From Rhodococcus sp. IEGM 1379 (GTDB taxonomy: Bacteria; Actinomycetota; Actinomycetes; Mycobacteriales; Mycobacteriaceae): DNA of 46,846 nucleotides. The stretch's first letter is position 1. Each line of letters starts with the position of its first letter. The stretch is from assembly GCF_030056815.1 (NCBI RefSeq), contig NZ_JASHKR010000028.1, positions 1-46,846 on the forward strand, given 5' to 3'. The position numbers and the translations under genes are program-made. The notes under the pieces were generated by a model. That model had not been told where the DNA came from. It saw only the letters and a list, made by a program, of their open reading frames with translations, and did not search any database. This document shows positions 6,326 through 14,400 of the stretch, in pieces.

Positions 6326-7498
6326 GTGAGAGTTTCAAAGAAGGGTGTCGCTGCCGCCGCAGCAATGGCCTTGGTGTTGACAGGCTGCTCGAGCCAAGAA
6401 AATGCCGGCGACGGGCAGGCTCAGATCGATTTCGGGCAGCTATTGAGTCACCAAGCCTTATCTGGCAATGCCGTCCTGCCCAGCGCAAAACGGAGCGAGT
6501 TGATCACCTACCTGTCGCAAGGCCCGAAAGGCGAGAGTGTCGTCGTCTCGGGTTCGGTCTCCATCCCTTCGGGAACTGCGCCCGACGCCGGATGGCCTGT
6601 GATCAGTTGGGCACACGGGACAACCGGCGTGGCCGACGCGTGCGCCCCGTCGTCGGGAACCGTCGACGGCCCTGACGGCGAGTACCTGAAATACGTGGGA
6701 CAGACACTCGACAGGTACCTCCAGGCAGGTTATGTCGTCGCCCAGACCGACTACGTCGGGTTGGGAACACCCGGTCTGCACCCTTATGTCAACGGTGATT
6801 CCGAAGCCAACGCAGTAGTGGACATTGTTCGAGCGAGCCGAGAGCTCGATTCGGACATCGGAAAGGCCTGGTATACAGCGGGACACAGTCAAGGTGGCCA
6901 TGCCGCATTGTTCACTGCCGCACAAGGCAGTGCCCGCGCACCTGAACTGCAGTTGCGGGGAGCAGTAGCCATCGCGCCCGGAAACAACACCAGTCAAACA
7001 CCGCAGTACTTCGCCGCCGGCGGACCTGAGGTGCGAGCCGCACTTGGCTACCTTCCGCTGATCTTGCTCGGCGCACAGGCCGCCGATCCCGCACTAGACG
7101 CCCAGGACTATGTCGCCGACGCTGCGAAACCCCTTGTCCAGAAAGCTTTTACAAGTTGCACCGGCACCATCGATGCCATCGCAGCCACAATCCCTACCGA
7201 CCAGATTATGAAGTCCGACGCGAACATCGATGCCCTGGTCAGTTACCTCGAGACGCAAGAACCTGCACAGTTGCGCTTGACCGTCCCCACCCTCATTGTG
7301 CAAGGAACCGGCGATACCGCAGTGTCTGAAGTCGGTTCACGCGCACTGGCGGAAGCACTCTGCGCAGAGGGATCATCTGTCGGATACCGGACTTACGAGG
7401 GGCTTGAACACACTCCAGCAGTTCCAGCATCTTTCGAGGACACGATCGACTTCTTCCGTCAACTCGACGCCGGGGATAAATCACCCGACCTCTGCTGA
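6326..7498 (+). CDS. Secreted lipoprotein lipase/esterase (LIP family)
   Basis: This is a 390-aa alpha/beta hydrolase of the secretory lipase type. A signal peptide ends in the lipobox LTGC with Cys21, so the mature enzyme should be a membrane-anchored lipoprotein. Catalytic features are GHSQGG with Ser188, an Asp in the GTGDTAV strand near residue 327, and His in GLEHTP near 363. An oxyanion region WAHGTTG and a Cys pair in the lid region are also present. The start is GTG 6326 behind AAAGGAGA. It probably cleaves lipid or ester substrates outside the membrane. Expression is likely controlled by the divergent TetR through the double operator, and a 45-aa peptide gene follows 79 bp later. Confidence 0.88.
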   Translation: MRVSKKGVAAAAAMALVLTGCSSQENAGDGQAQIDFGQLLSHQALSGNAVLPSAKRSELITYLSQGPKGESVVVSGSVSIPSGTAPDAGWPVISWAHGTTGVADACAPSSGTVDGPDGEYLKYVGQTLDRYLQAGYVVAQTDYVGLGTPGLHPYVNGDSEANAVVDIVRASRELDSDIGKAWYTAGHSQGGHAALFTAAQGSARAPELQLRGAVAIAPGNNTSQTPQYFAAGGPEVRAALGYLPLILLGAQAADPALDAQDYVADAAKPLVQKAFTSCTGTIDAIAATIPTDQIMKSDANIDALVSYLETQEPAQLRLTVPTLIVQGTGDTAVSEVGSRALAEALCAEGSSVGYRTYEGLEHTPAVPASFEDTIDFFRQLDAGDKSPDLC

Positions 7499-7577
7499 TC
7501 CCGCTCACGATCATCCGACCGCGAGCACACACAGTCCCCGCACGAACATTCGTGCACAACACAGGAGGAAAATCACG

Positions 7578-7715
7578 ATGGGTTCTACTGCTTCAGATCT
7601 GCAGCTGATGGGAAACGCCGCCACGATAATCGGGGCGGCCGCGGGAATGCTCGGCGGACTCAGTGCCGCGATCGGACTCGTCACCTTCTTCGGAGCCGGC
7701 GGCACACTGAGCTGA
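7578..7715 (+). CDS. Small hydrophobic Gly/Ala-rich peptide (45 aa)
   Basis: A strong ribosome-binding site (ACAGGAGGA) precedes ATG 7578. The peptide has a short polar start (MGSTASDLQL), then a long Gly/Ala/Ile-rich hydrophobic segment (IIGAAAGMLGGLSAAIG) that can span a membrane once, then a short tail. It lies 79 bp after the lipase stop on the same strand and is followed by a strong hairpin, so the two genes form one transcription unit. The function is unknown. The composition recalls small membrane-active peptides (phenol-soluble-modulin or holin-like), but no family is recognised. Confidence 0.65.
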   Translation: MGSTASDLQLMGNAATIIGAAAGMLGGLSAAIGLVTFFGAGGTLS

Positions 7716-7743
7716 ACGTGCTGACAAGGCGCCGATAACGGCG

Positions 7744-7777
7744 TTCGGCCGGTCGATGTAGATATCGACCGGCCGAA
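7744..7777 (+). terminator. Terminator hairpin after the lipase/peptide unit
   Basis: TTCGGCCGGTCGAT and ATCGACCGGCCGAA form a perfect 14-bp stem with a 6-base loop. There is no T-run, but stem strength and position after the 45-aa gene support termination. Confidence 0.6.
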
Positions 7778-7844
7778 TCAGGACATCACTTGCTCCAGCC
7801 TTCCTTCGACTTCCGTGATTGCGGCACGCAAACGCCCCGATGGG

Positions 7845-8521
7845 GGCACTGTCACGCTGATTGAAAGAATCAGCGGCGTCGTTGGTTTGGAGTATGCGGC
7901 GATGTAATCCCGTTGGGGTTGTTCACGTTTCAGGAGGTAACACCGCTCGCGCTGTCGAGTCGGCTGATGCGAGTTCTCGGCTCGATTGCTGAAAATACTT
8001 CGAGCGGCGATGGTCGACCGAGGGCAGAAGCTCGCGGTGCGCCACCTGGTAGCTGCCGAGTTTGTCAGTGACAATCACCCGCGGCACATACTGCAAGCCC
8101 TTGAGCAGCTTACGGAAGAATCGCTTGGCGGCATTGCCATTTCGGCGCGACTGGACCAGCACATCGAGCACGTTGCCATGCTGATCGACCGCCCACCACA
8201 GATAATGCTGGGTGCCGTTGATTTTGATGAACACCTCGTCGAGGTGCCACCTGTCACCGGGCCGGGACCGCCGTCGACGCAACTGGTTTGCGTAGGCCTG
8301 CCCGAACGTGGCGCACCACCGCCGGATCGGTTCGTAGCTGACCACGACACCGCGTTCGAGCATAAGTTCCTCGACGCCGCGGAAGCTGAGCGGGAACCGG
8401 AAGTACAACCACACGCAGTGGTTGATGATCTCGACCGGGTAGCGGTGGCCTTTGTACGACGGCATCGAGGTTGTCACGCCACATTCTCCCAGTTTGCCGC
8501 GTTCAACAACGTGACAGTGCC
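7845..8521. mobile_element. IS6-family element with internal deletion (677 bp)
   Basis: Both ends are present (GGCACTGTCACG at 7845, CGTGACAGTGCC ending 8521), but the element is about 160 bp shorter than the 841-bp copy at 10610-11450, having lost the C-terminal part of the transposase gene. Adjacent octamers CCGATGGG and CGCAGGAC do not match. The right end cuts into an amine oxidase gene. Confidence 0.85.
7923..8477 (-). pseudogene. IS6-family transposase, frameshifted and C-terminally deleted
   Basis: From GTG 8477 (or ATG 8465) the protein follows the complete copy: LPSYKG-like start, HTH (GVEELMLERGVVVSYEPIRRW), WHLDEVF with the first Asp, and VIVTDKLGSYQ with the second Asp. At TAT TTT CAG CAA (near 7990) it needs a +1 shift to read FSNRAENSHQPTRQRER with the catalytic Glu. 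The C-terminal 50 or so residues are then deleted, and the frame joins the sequence next to the element end. It is inactive unless rescued in trans. Confidence 0.88.
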
Positions 8522-8845
8522 CGCAGGACAGTTCTGGACGCTCTCGAACGGCTCTTCGGACAGCAAGCCCGAACTCCCCGGACCTGGTTGGAGAAGAACT
8601 GGACCGAGGACTCCTGGGCGCGCGGCGGTTACAGCGCGCCCCCTGCGCCCGGAACACTCGTCTCCATCGTCAGCGCGCACGCACAACCCACTGACGGAAT
8701 CCACTGGGCAGGAACGGAAACCGCCCGCCAATGGCAGGGTTTCTGCGAAGGAGCTATCGAGTCGGGAGAGCGTGCGGCAACCGAAATCACTGACGACCAC
8801 TTCCCGACTGCGACCCCAACTCCCCAGGAAGAACCGCTCGCATGA
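8522..8845 (+). pseudogene. Flavin amine oxidase, C-terminal fragment cut by IS6
   Basis: Immediately after the IS6 end the frame reads RRTVLDALERLFG, then a Trp-rich motif, SWARGGYSAPPAPGTLVS, DGIHWAGTETARQWQGF and CEGAIESGERAA. This is the conserved C-terminus of FAD-dependent monoamine/putrescine oxidases, including the IHWAGTET segment that contacts the isoalloxazine ring. The N-terminal three quarters, with the GxGxxG dinucleotide motif, are missing. The joint coincides with the IS6 border, so the loss is an IS6-mediated deletion. Confidence 0.85.
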
Positions 8846-8906
8846 GCTGAACACCCACGCCGCCATGGGCGGTGAACTGCTCTCGACAGTGAGGCGACAT
8901 TGACAC

Positions 8907-8926
8907 ATTAAGGGATTAACCTTAAT
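8907..8926. promoter_or_regulatory. TetR operator upstream of tetR-tauD unit
   Basis: ATTAAGG, six bases, CCTTAAT is a perfect inverted repeat that ends 8 bases before the tetR start codon. Its position suggests autoregulation, with transcription starting very close to the ATG (leaderless or nearly so). Confidence 0.6.
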
Positions 8927-8934
8927 CTCTGGGT

Positions 8935-9570
8935 ATGACCCAGACCACGTCTCGACAGGCGATGATCGAGGCGGCCGAACAGATCATCGCCGAACAGGGA
9001 TTGCACGCACTGACACTGACGGGCGTCCAGCTCGCGGCGAACCAATCCAACAAGTCGGCAGCGAAGTACCATTTCGGCTCCCACGACGGTCTCATCGAGG
9101 CGCTGGTCGAGGCCCGCATGTCCCCCGTCGATACCCGCCGACAGGAAATGCTCAACGAGATAGCGCGCCTGGGCGCCCCGCCGACCATCCGACAAGCCGT
9201 CGAGGCCCTCGTCCGGCCGCTGGCAGCGGAAACCCTCGGCCGACCCGGCAGCCGGTATGGGCGCTTCCTCGTCCAAGCCCTGTTCAATCCTGCTCTCGCC
9301 GACCTGATCCGGAAGCACATGAGAGCGGAAAGCTACAACCACGTGCGGGACCTGCTGATCGAACTCTGTCCCGCACCGAACCCGATCGCGATCTGGCGTA
9401 CCGACAGCATCGTCATGCACAACATGACGATGCTCGCCGCGCAGGAAGCGGCGGACCGAACCCCCGCAGAGAGCACGGCGATCGTCTCCGATCTCGTCGA
9501 TACCTGCGTAGCCATGCTCGAGGCACCGATCTCGATGACTACCACCGAATCCTTAGGAGCTACCTCATGA
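8935..9570 (+). CDS. TetR-family transcriptional regulator
   Basis: The 211-aa protein has an N-terminal HTH at about residues 8-50 (MIEAAEQIIAEQGLHALTL) and a YHFGSHDGLI recognition turn. A helical effector domain of the TetR_C type follows. ATG 8935 lies directly behind a perfect inverted-repeat operator. Its stop overlaps the start of the dioxygenase gene by 4 bases (ATGA), so the two are co-transcribed and translationally coupled. It is the likely substrate-responsive repressor of that enzyme. Confidence 0.88.
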   Translation: MTQTTSRQAMIEAAEQIIAEQGLHALTLTGVQLAANQSNKSAAKYHFGSHDGLIEALVEARMSPVDTRRQEMLNEIARLGAPPTIRQAVEALVRPLAAETLGRPGSRYGRFLVQALFNPALADLIRKHMRAESYNHVRDLLIELCPAPNPIAIWRTDSIVMHNMTMLAAQEAADRTPAESTAIVSDLVDTCVAMLEAPISMTTTESLGATS

Positions 9571-10514
9571 CGTATGCACTTCCGGCGACTGCCGCACCCA
9601 CGCCGACTGATCCGCTCGCTTACTTCGGGCCGATCATCGCCCCGAGAACCGCAGAGAATGTGGAAGTCCTTCCCTACGAACTATTCTCGCTGGAACCACA
9701 GACGCCGACCATCGGGGCTGAAATCTCCGGAATACGATTGGGCGGCGATCTGTCGGACGAGGTAATGGCGGAACTGCGCCGCGCACTGCTCGAATGGAAG
9801 GTCCTCTTCTTCCGGGACCAGGAGATCACGCGCGCGGATCATCGCGCGTTCGCCGAAGCCTGGGGAGACCTCGAGCAGCACCCGTTCTACCAGTACACCC
9901 AGCCTGGCCAAAGCGACGTCGACGTCGCCACACTCGCCAAGGACGCGGCCGCCGTCGGCGCCGAGAACATCTGGCACAACGACGTCACGTGGCACGAATT
10001 CCCTTCGTTCGCAGCGGTTCTGCGTGCCATCGAGATCCCCACCGTCGGCGGCGACACACTCTGGGCCGACACAGGCGCGGCGTACGACCTACTTCCCGAC
10101 GACATCAAGGACCGGATCAACCACCTCGAAGCCGAACACGACTGGATCACCTCGTTCGGGTCCGGGATGCCACAGGAAGCGATCAAGAAGCTCCGACCGA
10201 ACTTCCCACCGGTACACCATCCTGTCGTGCGAGTGATCCCGGAAACCGGTCGACGCGTCCTTTTTGTCAATGTTGCTTTTACGCAACGAATTCTGGGCGT
10301 ATCGGAAGAAGAGTCGAACGAGTTGCTGCGCCTTCTGTATCGCCACCTGATGCGCCCCGAACTCCAGGTTCGTTTGCGCTGGAAGCCGAACACCATCGCT
10401 TTCTGGGACAACCGGACATGCCAGCACTACGCGTCGAGCGACTACTATCCGGCACGCCGTGTGATGGAGCGGATTTCGATCGTCGGCGACAAGCCCACAG
10501 GTCTCTCCCGATAA
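9567..10514 (+). CDS. TauD/TfdA-family Fe(II)/2-oxoglutarate dioxygenase
   Basis: The 315-aa protein shows the facial triad of the family: H137-x-D139 in IWHNDVTW and the distal His287 in FWDNRTCQH. The 2-oxoglutarate-binding Arg lies in PARRVMER (about 297/298). The N-terminal half carries GAEISGIRLGGDLSDE, usual in taurine, alkylsulfate and 2,4-D dioxygenases. It should hydroxylate a small organic substrate with release of succinate and CO2, and often cleaves a C-S or C-O bond. The substrate cannot be read from sequence. It is coupled to the upstream tetR, and an IS6 copy begins 95 bp downstream. Confidence 0.9.
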   Translation: MTYALPATAAPTPTDPLAYFGPIIAPRTAENVEVLPYELFSLEPQTPTIGAEISGIRLGGDLSDEVMAELRRALLEWKVLFFRDQEITRADHRAFAEAWGDLEQHPFYQYTQPGQSDVDVATLAKDAAAVGAENIWHNDVTWHEFPSFAAVLRAIEIPTVGGDTLWADTGAAYDLLPDDIKDRINHLEAEHDWITSFGSGMPQEAIKKLRPNFPPVHHPVVRVIPETGRRVLFVNVAFTQRILGVSEEESNELLRLLYRHLMRPELQVRLRWKPNTIAFWDNRTCQHYASSDYYPARRVMERISIVGDKPTGLSR

Positions 10515-10609
10515 CCTGGAGCAACAAGGAACTGCGACTTCGCACAATGTCGCGGCGAACCGAGGGCGAATCGTCGCCGTCCTCGGTTGCGCCATCGTGC
10601 TCTCGAATT

Positions 10610-11450
10610 GGCACTGTCACGTTGATTGAAAGAATCAGCAGCGTCGTTGGTTTGGAGTATGCGGTGATGTAATCCCGTTGGGGTTGTTCACGTTTCAGGC
10701 GGTAACACCGCTCGCGGTGACTTCCTGCCAGACCGCGAATCGGTCGGCCATCTCAGTGCGCCACTCGGGTGCGGTCAGTCGGTGTCGGCGGGGCCGGAAA
10801 TGCGGTGAAATACCCGAGAAAGCGGAGAGGAAGCGTTGCGCGTGTGCGACCGATCTGAAGCGTTTCATGGCCCGCTCCCGCTGCCGAGTCGGCTGATGGG
10901 AATTCTCAGCCCAGTTGTTGAGGTACTTGGATCGGCGATGCTCGACCGAGGCCAGCATCGCGCGGTGGGCGACCTGGTAGCTCGCCAGCTTGTCGGTGAC
11001 GATCACCCGTGGCAAATACCCCAAACCCTTGAGCAGCTTACGGAAGAATCGCTTGGCGGCGTTGCCATTTCGCCGGGACTGGACCAGCACATCGAGCACG
11101 TTGCCATGCTGATCGACCGCCCACCACAGATAATGCTGGGTGCCGTTGATTTTGATGAACACCTCGTCGAGGTGCCACCTGTCACCGGGCCGGGACCGCC
11201 GTCGACGCAACTGGTTTGCGTAGGCCTGCCCGAACGTGGCGCACCACCGCCGGATCGGTTCGTAGCTGACCACGACACCGCGTTCGAGCATAAGTTCCTC
11301 GACGCCGCGGAAGCTGAGCGGGAACCGGAAGTACAACCACACGCAGTGGTTGATGATCTCGACCGGGTAGCGGTGGCCTTTGTACGACGGCAAGCGGTGC
11401 TCACCCCACCGATTCTCCCAGTTCGCCGAGTTCAACAACGTGACAGTGCC
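10610..11450. mobile_element. IS6-family insertion sequence, the only apparently complete copy (841 bp)
   Basis: Terminal repeats GGCACTGTCACGTTGATTGA (left) and its counterpart ending CGTGACAGTGCC (right, 11450) bracket a single transposase gene with all DDE residues. The flanking octamers CTCGAATT and TGCGCAAT differ, so the copy did not arrive by a simple insertion at this site. Its right end abuts an IS30 fragment. It could supply transposase to the defective copies and the MITE-like elements. Confidence 0.88.
10695..11393 (-). CDS. IS6-family transposase (complete)
   Basis: The 232-aa DDE recombinase has an N-terminal HTH (FRGVEELMLERGVVVSYEPIRRW), the first Asp in RWHLDEVF, the second in VIVTDKLASYQ and the Glu in NNWAENSHQ. 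A normal C-terminus (SAPEWRTEMADRFAVWQE-like) completes it. It carries out replicative, cointegrate-forming transposition. TTG 11393 is preferred because GGGGTGAG lies upstream and the length matches the family (about 230-240 aa). A longer frame reaches TTG 11438 inside the terminal repeat. Unlike three other copies it has no frameshift before the catalytic Glu. Confidence 0.9.
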   Translation of the reverse strand: MPSYKGHRYPVEIINHCVWLYFRFPLSFRGVEELMLERGVVVSYEPIRRWCATFGQAYANQLRRRRSRPGDRWHLDEVFIKINGTQHYLWWAVDQHGNVLDVLVQSRRNGNAAKRFFRKLLKGLGYLPRVIVTDKLASYQVAHRAMLASVEHRRSKYLNNWAENSHQPTRQRERAMKRFRSVAHAQRFLSAFSGISPHFRPRRHRLTAPEWRTEMADRFAVWQEVTASGVTA

Positions 11451-11461
11451 TGCGCAATAAC

Positions 11462-11629
11462 GCTGACCTGCGCACTTTCACCCAATATGACCTGAATGCG
11501 ATCGCGGCCCGACTCAACGATCGACCTCGGCGGGTGCTCGACTGGGACAGTCCGCGCCAGCGAGAAGAGCAGGTGTCCACCAAGCTGCGCAACGGCACAA
11601 ATAACGGTTGTCAGCGGCGGTTGGCATGA
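11462..11629 (+). pseudogene. IS30-family transposase, C-terminal fragment
   Basis: Right after the IS6 end the frame reads ADLRTFTQYDLNAIAARLNDRPRRVL, then DWDSPRQREEQ, and ends at TGA 11627-11629. LNAIAARLNDRPRxxL is the conserved C-terminal motif of IS30 transposases. Everything upstream was removed at the IS6 border. An IS30-type end lies 370 bp downstream at 11999-12029 with a DUF3024 gene in between. Confidence 0.75.
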
Positions 11630-11637
11630 TGATGGTC

Positions 11638-11985
11638 ATGGCTGCTACAGGACTTCCCGAACTCGATGTCGCTCGGATCGTGAAGTATTGCGCCAGCAGG
11701 GTTCCCGATCGTCTGCGTCATGAGATTCGGGTCGAATGCGACATCGCGCCGCGTCATGTGACGATCTGCGAATGTCGGCCGCCATGGCGTGAGGACCTCG
11801 GCCCGGAGTGGACGCGATTTCCGATTGCCCGGCTGCATTTCACGAAGAAAACGGGGTTGTGGGCGTTGTATTGGCGGGATCGGGACCTCAAGTTTCATCG
11901 CTACCAGTTTTTGGATCCGAGTCCGCATGTTCAGGACTTGCTCGATCACATCGAAAGCGGTGGGGATCCGATCTTCTGGGGTTGA
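11638..11985 (+). CDS. DUF3024 family protein
   Basis: This is a 115-aa protein of unknown function, matching the actinobacterial DUF3024 pattern. RIVKYCASRVPDRLRHEIRVE is followed by the highly conserved RPPWREDLGPEWTRFPIARLHFTK-like core and by LYWRDRDLKFHRY, and it ends HIESGGDPIFWG. Full length for the family. The start is taken as ATG 11638, since upstream Met codons precede the conserved region by too much. It sits between an IS30 transposase tail and an IS30-like terminal sequence, so it may be a passenger gene of that element. Confidence 0.8.
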   Translation: MAATGLPELDVARIVKYCASRVPDRLRHEIRVECDIAPRHVTICECRPPWREDLGPEWTRFPIARLHFTKKTGLWALYWRDRDLKFHRYQFLDPSPHVQDLLDHIESGGDPIFWG

Positions 11986-11998
11986 TCCGTTATCGTCG

Positions 11999-12029
11999 GT
12001 GATGCGTTGACCTATTGAGACCAAGATCG
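11999..12029 (+). repeat. IS30-like terminal sequence (remnant end)
   Basis: These 31 bases match 37634-37664 at 29 positions. That second copy lies just outside the 5' end of the IS30 transposase remnant on the minus strand. Here the orientation fits the right end of the IS30 element whose transposase tail is at 11462-11629. Confidence 0.5.
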
Positions 12030-12458
12030 GAATTCGACGCTTCTACGAAGGATGCGTATCCGCAATTCGTTCCGAGGTCGAGGTGTCGAGAACTCGTGTC
12101 GACAATCTATGTCGAATAACCTGTCGTCTTTATCTTTTCGACAGGCGTGGTGTAGGTCAGGCTGCCCAGCAGACGATGGCGATCGCGGAGGCGATGCAGC
12201 CGAGGACTGTGGGTCGCAGCGATAAATGACCGCATTCGCGCAGATCTCTTCGTCACCCCCCACTGCACCTATACCGATATACGGCGGAGCCGTCGCAATG
12301 AGGCCGATGACTACGGCTGGGGTCGCGGGTGAGTCGAGCTATCGCTTTTGAGACGGTCCTCGATCGATGATGATTCCTTCGCGGCGAAATCTGAATTGGC
12401 TCAATCTTTTTTTCTTTCGAGTGTCGATTTCAGATCGCACCGTTCGACCTTGGGGTGA
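12030..12458. other. Intergenic stretch without a convincing gene
   Basis: Short frames only. Around 12160-12230 the minus strand could encode a single hydrophobic stretch, but it has no start signal and breaks quickly. The right part should carry the promoter of the yciI-sigma unit. Confidence 0.4.
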
Positions 12459-12479
12459 GAAGGTCGAACGGCGACCTTC
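12459..12479. promoter_or_regulatory. Inverted repeat upstream of yciI-sigma unit
   Basis: GAAGGTCG and CGACCTTC are perfect 8-bp arms around AACGG. The repeat lies 28 bases before the yciI start, so it could be an operator or a 5'-UTR hairpin. Confidence 0.4.
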
Positions 12480-12506
12480 CACCACACACGATGAACGGAT
12501 GACCCT

Positions 12507-12926
12507 GTGTCGAAGTACATGCTGATTTGGCGAGCGACCGACGAGTCGCTGGCCGCGATGATGAACACCGACTTCTCCGAGATGCTGGAGTCGATGGGCC
12601 GCTTCAACGACGAACTGATCCGGGCGGGCGTGCTGGTGGCCGCGGAAGGGCTCGACGACCCGAATGAGGGCGTCGTGGTCGACTTCACCGGCGAGACGCC
12701 GGTGGTGACGAACGGGCCCTACGGTGAGACGAAGGAGCTGTTCAACGGCTTTTACATCCTCGATGTCGCCTCCATCCAGGAGGCTGTGGAGTGGGTGAAG
12801 CGAGCGCCGATGGCGGCCGGCAGCAAGGCGGAGATCCGTCGGGTTCCGTCGATCGACGAGTTCCCGCAGGACAACGAGTGGGTGCAGAAGGAGCGTGCCT
12901 GGCGTGAGCAGACCGGGCAGCTCTGA
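12507..12926 (+). CDS. YciI/DGPF-domain protein, partner of ECF sigma factor
   Basis: The 139-aa protein begins SKYMLIWRATDES and contains VTNGPYGETKELFNGFYILDV and the AVEWVKRAPMA helix, the pattern of the YCII-related/DGPF family. These small dimeric alpha/beta-barrel proteins are regularly encoded next to ECF42-type sigma factors and are thought to be part of that regulatory unit, though their biochemical role is unresolved. Start GTG 12507. The sigma gene begins inside its last codons, so the two are translationally coupled. Confidence 0.88.
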   Translation: MSKYMLIWRATDESLAAMMNTDFSEMLESMGRFNDELIRAGVLVAAEGLDDPNEGVVVDFTGETPVVTNGPYGETKELFNGFYILDVASIQEAVEWVKRAPMAAGSKAEIRRVPSIDEFPQDNEWVQKERAWREQTGQL

Positions 12927-14295
12927 CGCCAGAGCCGCGGTGGAAGCGGTGTGGCGGATGGAGTCCGCTCGCATCGTCGGAGCGCTCGCGCGGTACACCG
13001 GGGACTTCGCGCTGGCTGAAGACCTTGCCCAGGAGGCGATCGCGGAAGCGCTCGTCTCCTGGGCGGTCGCCGGGGTACCGGCCGAGCCGACCGGGTGGCT
13101 GCTCACGACCGGGCGGCGCCGGGCCATCGACGCGTTCCGCCGCCGTGGCGCGCGGGATGAGCGGTATGCACTGCTCGCGCGGGACCTCGACGAGGCGACG
13201 CCGAGCCCAGATGCGCTGTTCGATGCGGATGCCATCGACGACGACGTGCTTGCGCTGATGTTCGTGTCGTGCCATCCGCTCCTGTCGAAGGAGGCGCAGA
13301 TCGCGCTCACCCTTCGACTTGTCGGGGGCCTGACGACGGCGGAGATCGCGAACGCCTTCCTCGTGCCCGTGGCCACGATCCAGGCCCGAATCACCCGCGC
13401 GAAGAAGACCCTGGCCGCCGCCCGGGTGCCGTTCGCCGTGCCCGAGCCGGACGAGCGTCCCGTTCGGCTCGGCTCGGTGCTGCAGGTGGTGTACCTGATC
13501 TTCACCGAAGGATCGTCTGCGACCTCAGGCGAGGACTGGATGCGCACCGACGTGGCCGACGAGGCGCGCCGGCTGGCCCGCAGCCTGGTCGCGCTGAGCC
13601 CTCAGCCCGAAGTGTTCGGCCTGCTCGCCCTGCTCGAGCTGACCGCGGCTCGGTTCCCCGCGCGGCTGGACGCCGACGGGCGCGCCATCCTCCTCGATGA
13701 TCAGGACCGGCAGCTCTGGGATCGCAGTGCGATCCGCCGGGGGCGAGCTGCGCTCGCTCAGGCATCCTCCCCTCGGGGACTCGGCTACTACGGGTTGCAG
13801 GCTTCGATCGCCGAATGCCACGCGGTCGCCTCGTCTGTCGCCGAGACCGACTGGCCGCGCATCGTCCTGCTCTACGAAGCGCTCGGGCGGTTGGCGCCGT
13901 CCCCGGTCATTGAGTTGAACCGGGCCGTTGCGGTCGCCATGGCGACCGGGCCCAAGGCAGCGCTCCAACTCATCGACGCTATCTCTGCACGTGGTGAACT
14001 CGCCGGCACCCACCTCCTCCGCACCGTTCGAGGCGAGCTGCTCACCCGACTCGGCCGCACCACCGAGGCTCGCGCCGAGTGGATGCGCGCGGCCGAGCTG
14101 TGCAGCAACGCGGCCGAACGAGCCGTGATCGAACAGAAACTCGGCGCCCTGCCCGCGTCGAACCGATTGGAGTTCCGTGAAACCGAACGTCAGTGTCCGG
14201 GCTGCGAGAGCGGAGGATTGGGCGGCGATGTGGCCGATCATCCGGAATGCGGCAACCGAACAGACAACATTCGCGATGGACGCCGAGCCGAGTGA
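12904..14295 (+). CDS. ECF42-type RNA polymerase sigma factor, abnormal C-terminus
   Basis: Sigma region 2 lies at about residues 10-85 (DFALAEDLAQEAIAEAL, GWLLTTGRRRAIDAFRRR). Region 4 lies at about 115-180 (LTLRLVGGLTTAEIANAFLV). A long C-terminal TPR-like extension with YLIFTEG and VIELNRAVAVAMA follows, all typical of ECF42. GTG 12904 is favoured; GTG 12895 is in frame. Relatives end soon after an EQKLGAL-type helix (about 14155). Here the frame runs about 45 residues further through unrelated Cys/Gly-rich sequence and overlaps the start of a GNAT fragment in another frame, so the native stop was probably lost at a junction near 14160. The conserved part is intact, so function may be kept. 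Confidence 0.85.
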   Translation: MSRPGSSDARAAVEAVWRMESARIVGALARYTGDFALAEDLAQEAIAEALVSWAVAGVPAEPTGWLLTTGRRRAIDAFRRRGARDERYALLARDLDEATPSPDALFDADAIDDDVLALMFVSCHPLLSKEAQIALTLRLVGGLTTAEIANAFLVPVATIQARITRAKKTLAAARVPFAVPEPDERPVRLGSVLQVVYLIFTEGSSATSGEDWMRTDVADEARRLARSLVALSPQPEVFGLLALLELTAARFPARLDADGRAILLDDQDRQLWDRSAIRRGRAALAQASSPRGLGYYGLQASIAECHAVASSVAETDWPRIVLLYEALGRLAPSPVIELNRAVAVAMATGPKAALQLIDAISARGELAGTHLLRTVRGELLTRLGRTTEARAEWMRAAELCSNAAERAVIEQKLGALPASNRLEFRETERQCPGCESGGLGGDVADHPECGNRTDNIRDGRRAE

Positions 14296-14320
14296 GGACG
14301 GGATGCACTCCGAGTGGATA
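14177..14320 (+). pseudogene. GNAT acetyltransferase, N-terminal fragment
   Basis: From GTG 14177 the frame reads VSVRAARAEDWAAMWPIIR, then NAATEQTTFAMD and SEWI. This is the first strand-helix of phosphinothricin-type GNAT acetyltransferases, after which similarity is lost near 14320. The acetyl-CoA binding loop is absent. It overlaps the extended tail of the sigma gene. Confidence 0.5.
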
Positions 14321-14400
14321 GTTCAGCCACCGGGACGACTCGTCGCCGCTCTCGGAAGGAGCTGTAGAGCCGGCGGCGGATCTACCCCGACCGACAATCT

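Noticed and set aside
12339..13547. Long minus-strand frame opposite yciI and the sigma factor
   Set aside because: It is a high-GC shadow frame with Arg/Ser-rich composition, and the plus strand carries two clear families.
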